64,000 bases of DNA, taken from the NCBI RefSeq assembly GCF_900100085.1, contig NZ_FNEJ01000004.1, forward strand, positions 186,001-250,000, given 5' to 3'. The position numbers and the translations under genes are program-made. Shown piece after piece: positions 1 to 8,566 of the stretch. How positions within the stretch are numbered: the stretch's first letter is position 1; each line of letters opens with the position of its first letter. The notes under the pieces were generated by a model. That model had not been told where the DNA came from. It worked only from the letters and a program-made list of their open reading frames with translations, and made no database searches. Source of the DNA: Salipiger marinus (GTDB lineage: Bacteria > Pseudomonadota > Alphaproteobacteria > Rhodobacterales > Rhodobacteraceae).

Positions 1-524
1 TCGGTCAGCATGTCTTCGGGCAGGGCGATGACCACCGGGCCGGGACGGCCCGAGGTCGCGACGCGGAAGGCCCGCGCCATGTATTCCGGAATGCGCCGCG
101 CGTCGTCGATCTGCGTCGCCCATTTGGCGATGGGGCCGAACATGGCGCGGTAATCGACCTCCTGAAAGGCTTCGCGGTCGGTGGTGTCCCGCGCGATCTG
201 GCCGACCAGAAGGATCATCGGCGTGCTGTCCTGCTGGGCGATGTGGACGCCGATGGCGGCATGGCAGGCGCCGGGGCCACGGGTGACCATGCAGATCCCC
301 GGGCGCCCGGTCAGCTTGCCATAAGCCTCGGCCATGTCGGCGGCACCCGCCTCGTGCCGGGCATTGATCAGCGTGAAACGGTCCGTCACGTCATGCAGGG
401 CATCCAGCACCTCAAGGTAGCTTTCCCCCGGCACGCAATAGGCGGTGTCCGCGCCATGGATCAGAAGCTGATCCACTAGGATCTGTCCGCCGCTGCGCAC
501 GGGGGGGGTGGATTTCTGCGACAT
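1..524 (-). CDS. Thiamine-diphosphate-dependent enzyme, acetolactate-synthase-like (N-terminal part)
   Basis: Only the first 174 codons lie in the window; the gene runs off the left edge. They cover the N-terminal pyrimidine-binding domain of the acetolactate synthase/pyruvate oxidase/glyoxylate carboligase superfamily. Residues 52-70 contain the NARHEAG block whose Glu58 fits the glutamate that activates the ThDP cofactor, followed by GRPGICMVTRGPGACHA and a GRPGPVVIALPED block near residues 159-171. The ATG at 524 is followed by an MSQKSTPPV start typical of catabolic homologues. It lies just downstream of a TAXI TRAP transporter on the same strand, so it may process the imported acid. Substrate unknown; a housekeeping IlvB is less likely in this setting. 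Confidence 0.85.
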   Translation of the reverse strand, partial: MSQKSTPPVRSGGQILVDQLLIHGADTAYCVPGESYLEVLDALHDVTDRFTLINARHEAGAADMAEAYGKLTGRPGICMVTRGPGACHAAIGVHIAQQDSTPMILLVGQIARDTTDREAFQEVDYRAMFGPIAKWATQIDDARRIPEYMARAFRVATSGRPGPVVIALPEDMLT

Positions 525-582
525 GAAGGGTCTCCGTCTCACGCTTGGATCTTTGCCCGCTCCGGTCGGAGCGGGCGAGGGG

Positions 583-2451
583 TCATTTCCCCGCCTGCGT
601 GGCGGGTTTGGGTTGGATGAGGGTCTGCGAGGCATAGACCGCGCCCGCACAGACCACCCCTGCCAGCGTGACACGCCAGTCGGGATAGATGAAGCACAGC
701 GAGCCTGCAAAGAGCACGAAGGCCTGCCAGTAGGCGAGCTTGCCGTAGAAGTAGCGCTGCAGCGCCGCCGCAAGCAGCACGACCCCCGCCGTGGCCTGCA
801 CCACCACCACGACGATGCGCAGCGGATCGCCCTGCATCAGGATCGTCGGTTCATAGACGAACATGAAGGGCACGATGAAGCCGGTGGCGCCAAGCCTCAC
901 CGCCGCGATGCTCGCCTCGACGATCTTGGCCTGACTGAGGGTGTTGGCCGCATAGACCGCCATGGCAACCGGCGGGGTGATGGCCGACAGGATCGCGAAG
1001 TAGAAGACGAAAAGATGCGCCGCCTCCTGCTGCACGCCCAGCTTGACCAGCGCGGGCACCAGAAGCGCCACCTGCACGATATAGGCCGGCGTGGTGGGCA
1101 TGCCCATGCCAAGGATGATGCCCGCCACCATGGACAGCAGCAGCGCGATGACCAGCCGGTCCTGTGCCGCCGAGATCACGAAGTTGGAGAAGGTGAGCCC
1201 CAGCCCGGTGATGTCGATGACCCCCACCACGATGCCCGCGCAGGCGCAGGCCGCCGCGATGGACAGCACGTTGCGCGCGCCGCCTTCAAGAGCCGCAAGG
1301 ATGTTGTCGATGGTCGCGTAATGCCGGGTGGTCTTGCGCATCGCCGCCACCGGCACGACCGAGATCACGCCGCAGAGCGCCGCATAGGGTGCCGAATAGC
1401 CCATCAGCAGCACGCCGATGATGACGACAAGCGGCAGGAACAGGTGACCCCGTTCGCGCAGCACCTTGCGCATCGGCACCATGTCTTCCTTGGGGACGGC
1501 GCCGATGCCACGGCGCTTGGCCTCGAAATGCACGGCGGCAAAGAGCGCGACATAGAAGAGCAGCGCGGGGATGATGGCGTAAACCGCGACCTGCAGGTAG
1601 CCCACGCCCAGATATTCCGCCATCACGAAGGCGGCAGCGCCCATGACCGGCGGCATGATCTGCCCGCCCGTCGAGGCCACGGCCTCCACCGCGCCGGCAA
1701 AGGCGGGCTTGAAGCCCATGCGCTTCATCAGCGGAATAGAGAAGGTGCCGGTGGTCATCACGTTGGCCACGGCAGAGCCCGAGACGGAGCCGAACATGCC
1801 CGAGGTGACGCAGGCCACCTTGGCGGGGCCGCCCGCCTGCTTGCCGGTCAGCGCCACGGCAAAATCCATGAACAGCTGCCCCACGCCCATGCGTTCGACC
1901 AGCGCGCCGAACAGGATGAACAGCACCATATAGGTGGCGGACACAGCGATCGGGATGCCGAAGATGCCTTCGGTGGTCATGAACAGCTGTTCCAGCAGCA
2001 CGCTCGGCAGCGTGGAGGTGAACATCAGCCCGTAAAGGATGAAGCACAGCGCGGTGATGGGCAGCACCGGCCCCAGCATCCGCCGCGTCGCCTCCAGCAG
2101 CAGCACGACCAGCGTGATGCCCACCACGATGTCGCGCGTTTCCAGCGGATCGACATAAAGGAAGCGGGCAAAGATGTATTCGAGGTTGAGCGAGGGGTAG
2201 AGCGCCGCAAAAAAGGCGATCAGACCGAGGATCATGTCATACCAGCGCGGAACCTCGATGGGCAGGCCCTTGAAGTCCACGGTGAAGAAAATCAGCACCA
2301 AGGCCAGCGCCACATGGACGCCGCGCATGACATAGGGGTTGGGCGGCCCGGCAAAGGCCACATACAGATGCCAGAGCGCCATGCCGATCAGGACCAGGCG
2401 GGTGATCCGCGCGATCAGGGGCAGGCTCCGGTCGAAAACAGTCAGGCTCAT
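583..2451 (-). CDS. TRAP transporter permease, fused 4TM/12TM (TAXI type)
   Basis: This 622-residue, very hydrophobic inner-membrane protein has the size and layout of the fused TRAP permeases that pair with TAXI binding proteins. An N-terminal 4TM DctQ-like part (about residues 1-120) is followed by the DctM domain with the conserved GSVSGSAVANVMTTGTFSIP and GGQIMPPVMGAAAFV blocks (about residues 225-280). A second repeat has GMGMPTTPAYI. It lies 129 bases downstream of the binding-protein gene on the same strand, so the two form a two-gene transport operon. TRAP systems use an ion gradient to import organic acids. The substrate is not readable from the sequence. Confidence 0.92.
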   Translation of the reverse strand: MSLTVFDRSLPLIARITRLVLIGMALWHLYVAFAGPPNPYVMRGVHVALALVLIFFTVDFKGLPIEVPRWYDMILGLIAFFAALYPSLNLEYIFARFLYVDPLETRDIVVGITLVVLLLEATRRMLGPVLPITALCFILYGLMFTSTLPSVLLEQLFMTTEGIFGIPIAVSATYMVLFILFGALVERMGVGQLFMDFAVALTGKQAGGPAKVACVTSGMFGSVSGSAVANVMTTGTFSIPLMKRMGFKPAFAGAVEAVASTGGQIMPPVMGAAAFVMAEYLGVGYLQVAVYAIIPALLFYVALFAAVHFEAKRRGIGAVPKEDMVPMRKVLRERGHLFLPLVVIIGVLLMGYSAPYAALCGVISVVPVAAMRKTTRHYATIDNILAALEGGARNVLSIAAACACAGIVVGVIDITGLGLTFSNFVISAAQDRLVIALLLSMVAGIILGMGMPTTPAYIVQVALLVPALVKLGVQQEAAHLFVFYFAILSAITPPVAMAVYAANTLSQAKIVEASIAAVRLGATGFIVPFMFVYEPTILMQGDPLRIVVVVVQATAGVVLLAAALQRYFYGKLAYWQAFVLFAGSLCFIYPDWRVTLAGVVCAGAVYASQTLIQPKPATQAGK

Positions 2452-2580
2452 GGCAGTCCTCCCATTGGCGCCTCAGGGACCGTCGGCGCCGCGCGCCGGT
2501 CTGGGCCGCCCGGCCATCTTCCGGGCGACAAACAGCGGGGCCGTCAGGGCCCCGCCGCGTTCAGTCCTGTGGGCTGCGGA

Positions 2581-3540
2581 TCACTCGACCGTGACGCCGC
2601 GCTCGGCGTAGAATTCCTTCGCCGCCGGGTGGAAGGGCACGCCGATCTCGGTCGCCATCATCTCCAGCGTCAGGCCTTCCATGGACTTGGTGATGGAGGC
2701 GAAGGTGTCGTTGTTGTCGGCCACCGCCGCCAGCACCGCCTTGACCATCTCGCCGTCATAATCGCAGGCCGCGATCATGTGGGTGTCATAGCTGATCGCG
2801 CGCACCGGCTCGTCGAAGCCCTGATAGGCGCCTGCGGGCACGTCGCGCAGCTGGAACGCGGCGTTCTGGTCCTTGAAGTGCTTGAAGGTCTCTTCATCCA
2901 CGTCGATCAGCACGATGTCGCGGGCCGAAGCCAGATCCATCACCGACCCGGTGGGCAGCGACGAGCCCAGCGTGAAGAAATCGGCGTGGCCGTCCTTCAT
3001 CTGCGACGCGCTGTCCGAATAGGAGGTGTGCGCCACCGAGGCGAGATCGTCAAAGGTCAGGCCGGCGGTCGACAGCAGCTCATGCGTCAGGAATTCGCCG
3101 GTATTGCCGGTCTGCTGCGTGGTCAGGCGCTTGCCCTTCATGTCGGCCACGGTGCGGATGCCGGAATCGGCCAGTGCCACCACCTGATAATACTGGGGAT
3201 AGAGCACGCCCAGATTGCAGACATTGGTCGCGGCCTTGCGGAACGGCTCCTTGCCGCTCAGGCTGTCCACGGTGGAGATCGAGTTGGCGAAGGCGATGGG
3301 GAAGCGGCCGCCATCCACGCCCACCACATTGGCCACGCCCGCACCGGGGGTGACGGTGATGCTGGTGCCCGGCACTTCGCGTTCGACGATGGCCTTGATG
3401 GCGCCGCCGACCGGATACCACGACCCGCCCTGCTGGCCGGTGGCCATGACAAAATCCGCCGCCGAGGCGCCGACCGTCCCTGCCGCCAGAATCAGCGCGG
3501 ACATCGCGGCGCCACGCGCCACCTTGAAAATCTCAGACAT
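2581..3540 (-). CDS. TAXI family TRAP transporter solute-binding protein
   Basis: A 319-residue periplasmic binding protein of the TAXI family. A signal peptide (about residues 1-27, ending GASA-AD) is followed by the FVMATGQQGGSWYPVGGA block that marks these proteins and the PGAGVANVVGVDGG region. The start at 3540 is preferred to an upstream ATG at 3573 because GGGAGG sits six bases before it. The gene is followed by the fused permease, giving a complete secondary transporter, probably for a carboxylate. The divergent GntR gene at 3852 is the obvious candidate regulator. TAXI proteins are known to bind small acids such as glutamate or 2-oxoglutarate-like ligands, but the ligand here cannot be assigned. 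Confidence 0.93.
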   Translation of the reverse strand: MSEIFKVARGAAMSALILAAGTVGASAADFVMATGQQGGSWYPVGGAIKAIVEREVPGTSITVTPGAGVANVVGVDGGRFPIAFANSISTVDSLSGKEPFRKAATNVCNLGVLYPQYYQVVALADSGIRTVADMKGKRLTTQQTGNTGEFLTHELLSTAGLTFDDLASVAHTSYSDSASQMKDGHADFFTLGSSLPTGSVMDLASARDIVLIDVDEETFKHFKDQNAAFQLRDVPAGAYQGFDEPVRAISYDTHMIAACDYDGEMVKAVLAAVADNNDTFASITKSMEGLTLEMMATEIGVPFHPAAKEFYAERGVTVE

Positions 3541-3683
3541 GTCTTTCCTCCCGAAAGGTTCCGTAAGTTTCAAAGCGCGGCGGTCGCTTCCGGCTCCTCC
3601 CCGAAATGACCGTTCAGCCCGCGCCTCCGTCCCGTTGCGGCACCGGCGTGCCGTCGCCGGAACCTTGGATCATCCGGGGCTTT

Positions 3684-3704
3684 CCTGTCAAATTAAAATA
3701 CAGG
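3684..3704. promoter_or_regulatory. Inverted repeat CCTGT-N11-ACAGG, possible GntR operator
   Basis: A five-base inverted repeat with an AT-rich 11-base spacer lies between the divergent TAXI transporter and GntR genes. The position suits an operator for the GntR protein encoded at 3852. The arms are short and there is only one copy, so this is weak evidence. Confidence 0.3.
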
Positions 3705-3739
3705 TCAGGTGGCAATCTTTGGGATTTTTCTCAGGACAC

Positions 3740-3768
3740 TTGCCAAGCCACTGTGAAATGTGAATAAT
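3740..3768 (+). promoter_or_regulatory. Sigma70-like promoter for GntR-larE-larB
   Basis: TTGCCA, a 17-base spacer and AATAAT form a reasonable -35/-10 pair in the only AT-rich part of the intergenic region. It points towards the GntR gene at 3852 and predicts a leader of about 75 bases. Read from the sequence only. Confidence 0.4.
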
Positions 3769-3851
3769 TTCTCTGGCTTGTGCGGAGCATGTAAGGTCAT
3801 CATATTGACAGCGAACCCCACAACCCCCGCCATGGGCACAGGAGGCAGGCC

Positions 3852-4616
3852 ATGACCGACATTCTGCGCAACGCGGCCCCGCTGGCCCGTGGCGCCACGC
3901 TCAGCGATCAGGTGACCGATGCGTTGCGGCGCAGCGTGACCAGCGGCGCCTTTGCCGTGGGCAGCCCCTTTCCCTCCGAATCGGCGCTGTCGCAGGAACT
4001 GTCGGTCAGCCGCAGCGTGGTGCGCGAAGCGGTGGCCCGGCTGAAGGCCGAGGGCCTGCTGCACAGCCAGCAGGGGCGCGGCGCCTATGTGGCCAGCACC
4101 CGCCCGCGCATGGGCTTTGCCATCGACATGAGCGATGTGGCCAACCTGCAGAAGCTGTCGCAGGTGCTGGAACTGCGCCTTGGCGTCGAGATAGAGGCGG
4201 CGGCCATCGCCGCCACCCGCCGCACGCCGGAGGATCTGGCGGAACTCGACGCGGCGGTGGAGCGGTTTTCGGCGCAGCAGCGCCACAGCCCGGAAAACGC
4301 CCGCGACGGGGTCGAGGCCGACATGCGCTTTCACCGCGCCCTCTGCGAGGCCACCGGCAATGCCTATTACCTGAGCCTGTTCAACTATCTCAGCGCCTCG
4401 CTGCAGGAAAGCATCGAGGCCGGGCGGCTGCGCGCGCTGGAACGCGGCGGCGACAGCCGCGAGGCGGCGGAGGAACATCGCGCCATTGCCGAGGCGATCC
4501 GCGCGCAGGATGCCTCTGCCGCGCGCAGGCTGATGCGCCGCCATCTGGTGCTGTCGCGCGACCGGCTTCTGGGCAATCTCTCCCCCGGGGCGGCGCGCCC
4601 CAAGGCGGCGGAATGA
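3852..4616 (+). CDS. GntR family regulator, FadR/FCD subfamily
   Basis: A 254-residue transcription factor with an N-terminal winged helix-turn-helix (about residues 18-85, ESALSQELSVSRSVVREAVARL) and a C-terminal all-helical FCD ligand domain (about 100-245). The FCD part has the spaced Asp/His residues (ADMRFHRALCEATGN, EEHRAIAEAI) that bind a metal and an organic acid in this family. The start has AGGAGG upstream (CAGGAGGCAGGCC-ATG). Its stop overlaps the larE start by four bases (ATGA), so it is translationally coupled to larEB. It probably represses the divergent TAXI transporter and its own operon in response to a carboxylate. It is the first of three GntR genes within 5 kb. Confidence 0.93.
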   Translation: MTDILRNAAPLARGATLSDQVTDALRRSVTSGAFAVGSPFPSESALSQELSVSRSVVREAVARLKAEGLLHSQQGRGAYVASTRPRMGFAIDMSDVANLQKLSQVLELRLGVEIEAAAIAATRRTPEDLAELDAAVERFSAQQRHSPENARDGVEADMRFHRALCEATGNAYYLSLFNYLSASLQESIEAGRLRALERGGDSREAAEEHRAIAEAIRAQDASAARRLMRRHLVLSRDRLLGNLSPGAARPKAAE

Positions 4617-5419
4617 CCGCCCTGCCCCCCGCGCTTCATTCGGCGCTGCGCGCGCCCGAAGTGCTGATCGTCGCGGTCAGCGGCGGCGTGGACAGCCTGT
4701 GCCTGTCGGCGGCGGCGCAGGTGGCGCGCGCAGGCGCCGGGCTGCGGCTGGTGCATGCCGTCTCCCCCGCCGTGCCGCAGGCCGCCACGACCCGCGTGCA
4801 GCGCTTTGCCGCCGAGCGCGGGCTTGATCTGGCGCTGATCGCGTCAGGCGAATTCGAGGATCCGCGGTATCGCGCGAACCCGGTCGACCGCTGCTATTAC
4901 TGCAAGACCCATCTTTACGGCACGCTGGCGGATCTGGCGCAGCAGGGCGCCGTGGCGGCGGGCACCAATCTGGACGATCTGGGCGATTTCCGCCCCGGCC
5001 TGCGCGCTGCCGCCGAACGCGGCGTGATCCATCCCTTTGTCGATGCGGCCATGACCAAGGCCGATGTGCGCGCGCTGGCCCGCGCGCTGGGGCTGCAGGA
5101 GATCGCCGAACTGCCCGCCGCCCCCTGCCTTGCCAGCCGGATCGAAACCGGCCTGCGGGTGGAACCTGCCGATCTGGCCATGATCGACGCGGTCGAAGAG
5201 GCCCTGCGCGCCGATCTGGGCGCCGTCACCCTGCGCTGCCGCCGCACCCATGCCGGACTGGCGGTGGAGCTGGACGCCGCGATTCTGGCCGGGCTTTCCG
5301 CCGACCGGCAGCAGGCGCTCTCGGCACTGGCGCGGGCCGCCTGTCTGCCCCATGGTGGCGGCGATCTGCCCCTGACCCTCCGTCCCTATCGCCAAGGAAG
5401 CGCCTTTCTTCATGACTGA
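4613..5419 (+). CDS. larE: LarE, ATP-dependent sulfur insertase for nickel-pincer nucleotide
   Basis: A 268-residue PP-loop ATPase of the LarE family, which puts sulfur onto the adenylated P2CMN precursor of the nickel-pincer nucleotide (NPN) cofactor. SGGVDS (residues 23-28) is the PP-loop. The NPVDRCYYCK block (Cys94, Cys97) and PCLASRI (Cys172) are family signatures. Cys172 corresponds to the sacrificial cysteine of the Lactiplantibacillus enzyme. Three cysteines in a CxxC plus C pattern are also the arrangement reported for LarE proteins that use a [4Fe-4S] cluster. It overlaps the GntR stop by four bases and larB by eight, so it is the middle gene of a coupled operon. Confidence 0.93.
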   Translation: MTALPPALHSALRAPEVLIVAVSGGVDSLCLSAAAQVARAGAGLRLVHAVSPAVPQAATTRVQRFAAERGLDLALIASGEFEDPRYRANPVDRCYYCKTHLYGTLADLAQQGAVAAGTNLDDLGDFRPGLRAAAERGVIHPFVDAAMTKADVRALARALGLQEIAELPAAPCLASRIETGLRVEPADLAMIDAVEEALRADLGAVTLRCRRTHAGLAVELDAAILAGLSADRQQALSALARAACLPHGGGDLPLTLRPYRQGSAFLHD

Positions 5420-6110
5420 CCGTCCCGCCCCCCGTGACAGCCATCCCAGCGTGACCTTCGACCGCGACCGCAAGTCCCGCATCGGGCTGGAAGAGGCGGT
5501 GCTGGCGGAACCCAAGACCGTCGAGCAGATCGCCGCCATCGTCGGCGACGCCCATGCCGAAGGCCGCCGCCTGCTGCTGACCCGGCTGCTGCCCGCGCAG
5601 CTGGATGGCCTGCCCGCCGATCTGCGCGGCGCGCTGGATTACTGCCCGCTGTCGCGCACCGCGATCCTTGGGGCCCTGCCGCCGCAGCGCGACGATCCGG
5701 CGGTGGCGCTGGTCAGCGCGGGCACCTCTGATGCCGGTCCCGCCGCCGAGGCGCGGCGGGTGCTGGCCTATTCCGGGCTTGCCGCGACCGAGATCGCCGA
5801 TGTGGGCGTGGCGGGCCTGTGGCGGCTTCTGGCGCGCGAGGACCAGTTGCGCAGCATGCAGGTGGTCATCGTGTTTGCGGGCATGGACGCGGCGCTGCCC
5901 AGCGTGGTGGCCGGGCTGGTGCCGGGGCTGGTGATCGCGGTGCCGACCTCTGTCGGTTATGGCGTGGCGGCAGGCGGGCGCGCGGCGCTTGATTCCGTGC
6001 TGTCAAGCTGCGCGCCGGGGGTGCTGGTGACCAATATCGACAATGGCTATGGCGCCGCCTGCGCCGCGCTGCGCTTTGCCTCGGCACAGGCGGCAGGGCG
6101 GGCGGACTGA
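5412..6110 (+). CDS. larB: LarB, nicotinate adenine dinucleotide carboxylase/hydrolase
   Basis: A 232-residue LarB protein, which carboxylates nicotinic acid adenine dinucleotide and hydrolyses the phosphoanhydride in the first step of NPN synthesis. The N-terminal RIGLEEAVLAEPKT block (about 23-37) is LarB-specific. The C-terminal PurE/AIR-carboxylase-like domain includes ALVSAGTSDAGPAAEARR (about 99-116), VVAGLVPGLVIAVPTSVGYG and NIDNGYGAACAALR. Length is normal for the family. The ATG overlaps the end of larE by eight bases. Together with larE and the larC gene 5 kb downstream, this gives a full NPN pathway in one locus. Confidence 0.94.
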   Translation: MTDRPAPRDSHPSVTFDRDRKSRIGLEEAVLAEPKTVEQIAAIVGDAHAEGRRLLLTRLLPAQLDGLPADLRGALDYCPLSRTAILGALPPQRDDPAVALVSAGTSDAGPAAEARRVLAYSGLAATEIADVGVAGLWRLLAREDQLRSMQVVIVFAGMDAALPSVVAGLVPGLVIAVPTSVGYGVAAGGRAALDSVLSSCAPGVLVTNIDNGYGAACAALRFASAQAAGRAD

Positions 6111-6127
6111 GACGCGGAAGGCTTTGC

Positions 6128-6913
6128 ATGGCTCCGACAGCCCCGATAGAAGGGACCGGCACCACCCGCCAGACTGCCGGATATGACCCCCTGACCATGG
6201 AAACGCCCAAGCTGACCATCCGCAAGCGCAAGTCGCTGTCTGACCAGCTTTACGGCCAGATCCTTGAACAGATCGTCAGCGGCGCGCTGCAGCAGGGGGA
6301 AAAGCTGCCCTCGGAAAACCAGATCTGCTCGGCCTTCGGGGTGTCGCGCCCGGTGGTGCGCGACGCGCTGCGCAAGCTGCAGGAGGACGGTCTGGTCGAG
6401 GCGCGGCGCGGGGTCGGATCCTTCGTGCTGAAACGCCCGCCGCAGGGGCTGATCGATTATGCCAGCGCGGGCAGCGTGTCGGGCCTGATGCGCACGATCG
6501 AGGCGCGGACGGTGCTGGAAAAGGCCACCGCCCGGCTGGCGGCGCTGCGCGCGGGCCCGCGCGATCTGGCCCGGATCGAGGCGACGCTGGAGGCGCTGGA
6601 AGCGGCAATGCGCGCCCGCGCCCCGGCCCGGGACGCGGATTTCGAATTTCATCTGGCGGTGGCGGTGGCCAGCGGCAACGAGGTCTTCGTCACCATGCTG
6701 ACCGCCATCCGCGAGACCATGGAACAGACGATCCAGGTGGCGCAGGACATCACCCGCTCCGGCTCGCAGTCCCGCGCCGATCAGGTGGCGCGGGAGCATC
6801 GTCAGATTTACGAGGCGATCCTTGCCCGCGATCCCGATGCGGCGGAGCTGACCATGGGCTATCACCTGCTGCAGGTGCGCCAGCGCGTCACCGACAACGC
6901 GCGGGACATGTGA
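6128..6913 (+). CDS. GntR family regulator, FadR/FCD subfamily
   Basis: A 261-residue regulator. The winged helix-turn-helix (LYGQILEQIVSGAL...SENQICSAFGVSRPVVRDALRKL) is at about residues 38-105. The FCD domain follows, with DADFEFHLAVAVASGNEVF and EHRQIYEAILARD. It starts 17 bases after larB on the same strand and may be co-transcribed. GGAAGG precedes the ATG at 6128; an internal ATG at 6197 would also keep the whole DNA-binding domain. It ends close to the convergent aldolase gene. The likely ligand is the acid handled by the surrounding NPN-linked pathway; this is inference from position. Confidence 0.92.
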   Translation: MAPTAPIEGTGTTRQTAGYDPLTMETPKLTIRKRKSLSDQLYGQILEQIVSGALQQGEKLPSENQICSAFGVSRPVVRDALRKLQEDGLVEARRGVGSFVLKRPPQGLIDYASAGSVSGLMRTIEARTVLEKATARLAALRAGPRDLARIEATLEALEAAMRARAPARDADFEFHLAVAVASGNEVFVTMLTAIRETMEQTIQVAQDITRSGSQSRADQVAREHRQIYEAILARDPDAAELTMGYHLLQVRQRVTDNARDM

Positions 6914-6922
6914 CCGGCGCGG

Positions 6923-7693
6923 CTATCGCGCCAGCCGCGCCACCAGCCCGTCCAGTTCCCGCGCCAGCATCCACGCATCCCCCGCGATGGCGGTGAAGTC
7001 GAAACCCATCTCGAAATAGCGCCGCGCCGCCGCCTCGCCATAACCAAGGATTCCCGCCGCCTTGCCGCCCGCATGGATCGCCGCCAGCGCCTCGGCAATG
7101 GCCTGCTGCACCGGCTCGGCCATGGTCTGGCCGGGGTAGCCCATGGCGGCGGCCAGATCGCCGGGTCCGACAAAGATCGCGTCCACCCCCGGCACGGCGG
7201 CAATCTCGGCGATATTGGCCAGCGCCTCGGGGGTTTCGACCTGCAGGATCAGGCACAGCTCCTCGGCATAGCGGCTCAGGTAATCGCCCTGCCGGGCATA
7301 GTCATTGGCGCGGATGGTGGCAGAGATGCCGCGCACGCCTTCGGGGGCGTAGCGGGTCCATGACACCGCCTGCCGCGCCGCCTCGGCATCCTGAATCATC
7401 GGAAACATCAGGTTGCGCACGCCGATGTCGAGAAGCCGCTTGGTCATCACCTGATCCGAGGAGGGCGGGCGCACGATCACCTCCGCCCCGCTGTCGCCAG
7501 AGGCGCCGCGCGCCGCGCGCAGGTGATCGGCGATCTGCGACAGATCGGCGGGGGCATGTTCCATATCGACCAGCAGCCAGTCCGCGCCGCTGCCCGCCGC
7601 GATTTCGGTCACGGTGGGCGAACAGAGCGACAGCCAGATTCCGGGCAGCCGGGCGCCGGGGGTCATGGCGTTCTTGAGCGGGGTGGATGGCAT
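6923..7693 (-). CDS. HpcH/HpaI family class II aldolase
   Basis: A 256-residue (beta/alpha)8 aldolase of the HpcH/HpaI/2-keto-3-deoxy-sugar-acid family. LLVDMEHAP (about 40-48) supplies the base histidine region and VIVRPPSSD the substrate-binding arginine. Metal ligands fit Glu in LQVETPEAL and Asp in IFVGPGDLA (about 150 and 177). These enzymes split 2-keto-3-deoxy acids to pyruvate plus an aldehyde. Here it would act after the UxaA-type dehydratase encoded divergently at 8629, which would make such a substrate. It is followed at its 5-prime side by a GntR gene on the same strand. Exact substrate not assignable. Confidence 0.9.
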   Translation of the reverse strand: MPSTPLKNAMTPGARLPGIWLSLCSPTVTEIAAGSGADWLLVDMEHAPADLSQIADHLRAARGASGDSGAEVIVRPPSSDQVMTKRLLDIGVRNLMFPMIQDAEAARQAVSWTRYAPEGVRGISATIRANDYARQGDYLSRYAEELCLILQVETPEALANIAEIAAVPGVDAIFVGPGDLAAAMGYPGQTMAEPVQQAIAEALAAIHAGGKAAGILGYGEAAARRYFEMGFDFTAIAGDAWMLARELDGLVARLAR

Positions 7694-7719
7694 CGGGGTC
7701 TCCTCCTTGGATGCGTGGG

Positions 7720-8526
7720 TCAGGGGCGCGGGGCCGCCTGCGGATCGGGGGCAAAATACTGCGGAAAGGCCGCGCGTTTTTCGCTGAGCCGGTCGACGGT
7801 GCGCTGCAGGTGGCGCGACAGCGCGTCCACCGCGCCGTCGGGATCGCGCCGCGCCAGCGCGTCGATGATTTCGGCATGGCCGCGCAGCACCGCATCCATG
7901 CGCGGCGGGCCGCTCTCCTGCCCGTCATCGGACAGGAACAGCCGCCGCAGCCGGTCCAGATGCCCGGCCCGGCTCTGCATCAGCCGCTGGCTGTGCAGAT
8001 GGCCCGCCGTGGCAAAAAGCGCGGTGTGAAAAAGCTCGTCCAGTTCCTGAAACTGCGCGATGCGGGCGGGATCGCCGGCGACCTCGGCCTGCGCGGCCTG
8101 AATCGCGCGCAGCCGGTCCAGACCGGCGGGCTCCATGCCGCCTGCCAGACGGCGCACCACTTCGCGTTCCAGCGCCATGCGCATGAACTGAGCCTCGCGC
8201 ACGCCCGCCTCGTTGATGGGGGCGACCAGCGTGCGCGACCGGGGGAAAATCTGCACCAGCCCCTCCTCCGCCAGCCGCTGCAGCGCGTCGCGCAGCGGCG
8301 TCAGGCTGACGCCGAAGGTCTGCGCCAGCTCGGCGCGCGGCAGCGGCGTGCCGGGCGGCAGCGCCAGCCGCACGATGCGGGCGCGCAGGGCGGCATAGAC
8401 CGCGCTGCTGGCCGATCCATCCTCCCACGGGCCCGGCGCGGCCTCTTCCAGCCCGAAGCGGCGGGCCAGCCCCTGCCCGGGATCGGGATCGGTCTCGCGG
8501 TCACGCGGCGCCGACACATCCTGCAT
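7720..8526 (-). CDS. GntR family regulator, FCD subfamily, divergent from UxaA-larA-larC
   Basis: A 268-residue GntR/FCD regulator. The winged helix (VYAALRARIVRLALPPGTPLPRAEL...GVSLTPLRDALQRLAEEG) lies at about residues 43-95 after a longer than usual, charged N-terminal extension. The FCD domain contains DELFHTALFATAGH and GHAEIIDALARRD. It is transcribed away from the dehydratase gene at 8629. A perfect 14-base palindrome sits in the 102-base gap, 27 bases from its start codon, so autorepression and control of the uxaA-larA-larC operon are likely. The aldolase gene lies 26 bases downstream on the same strand and is probably co-transcribed. Confidence 0.92.
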   Translation of the reverse strand: MQDVSAPRDRETDPDPGQGLARRFGLEEAAPGPWEDGSASSAVYAALRARIVRLALPPGTPLPRAELAQTFGVSLTPLRDALQRLAEEGLVQIFPRSRTLVAPINEAGVREAQFMRMALEREVVRRLAGGMEPAGLDRLRAIQAAQAEVAGDPARIAQFQELDELFHTALFATAGHLHSQRLMQSRAGHLDRLRRLFLSDDGQESGPPRMDAVLRGHAEIIDALARRDPDGAVDALSRHLQRTVDRLSEKRAAFPQYFAPDPQAAPRP

Positions 8527-8552
8527 TGCAGCCTCCCTGTCCGGTTGCTATG

Positions 8553-8566
8553 TCTGATATATCAGA
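8553..8566. promoter_or_regulatory. Perfect palindrome TCTGATATATCAGA, GntR operator
   Basis: A 14-base perfect palindrome lies in the divergent gap between the GntR gene and the dehydratase gene. The core TGATATATCA resembles operators of FCD-type GntR regulators, which are often TGATATATCA or TGGTNNACCA-like. Its centre is 69 bases from the dehydratase start codon, suitable for promoter occlusion. Confidence 0.65.

Larger units (their letters stand above)
3541..3851. other. Divergent intergenic region between TAXI operon and GntR gene
   Basis: These 311 bases hold no convincing ORF. The half nearest the GntR gene is clearly more AT-rich than the coding regions, as expected for a divergent promoter region. 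It contains a sigma70-like promoter pair and a small inverted repeat, both listed separately. Confidence 0.6.

Noticed and set aside
508-3609. A 1033-codon open frame on the plus strand opposite the TAXI transporter genes
   Set aside because: It is antisense to two well-recognised membrane/binding-protein genes and is Arg/His/Asp-rich with no domain, the usual result of high-GC third positions.
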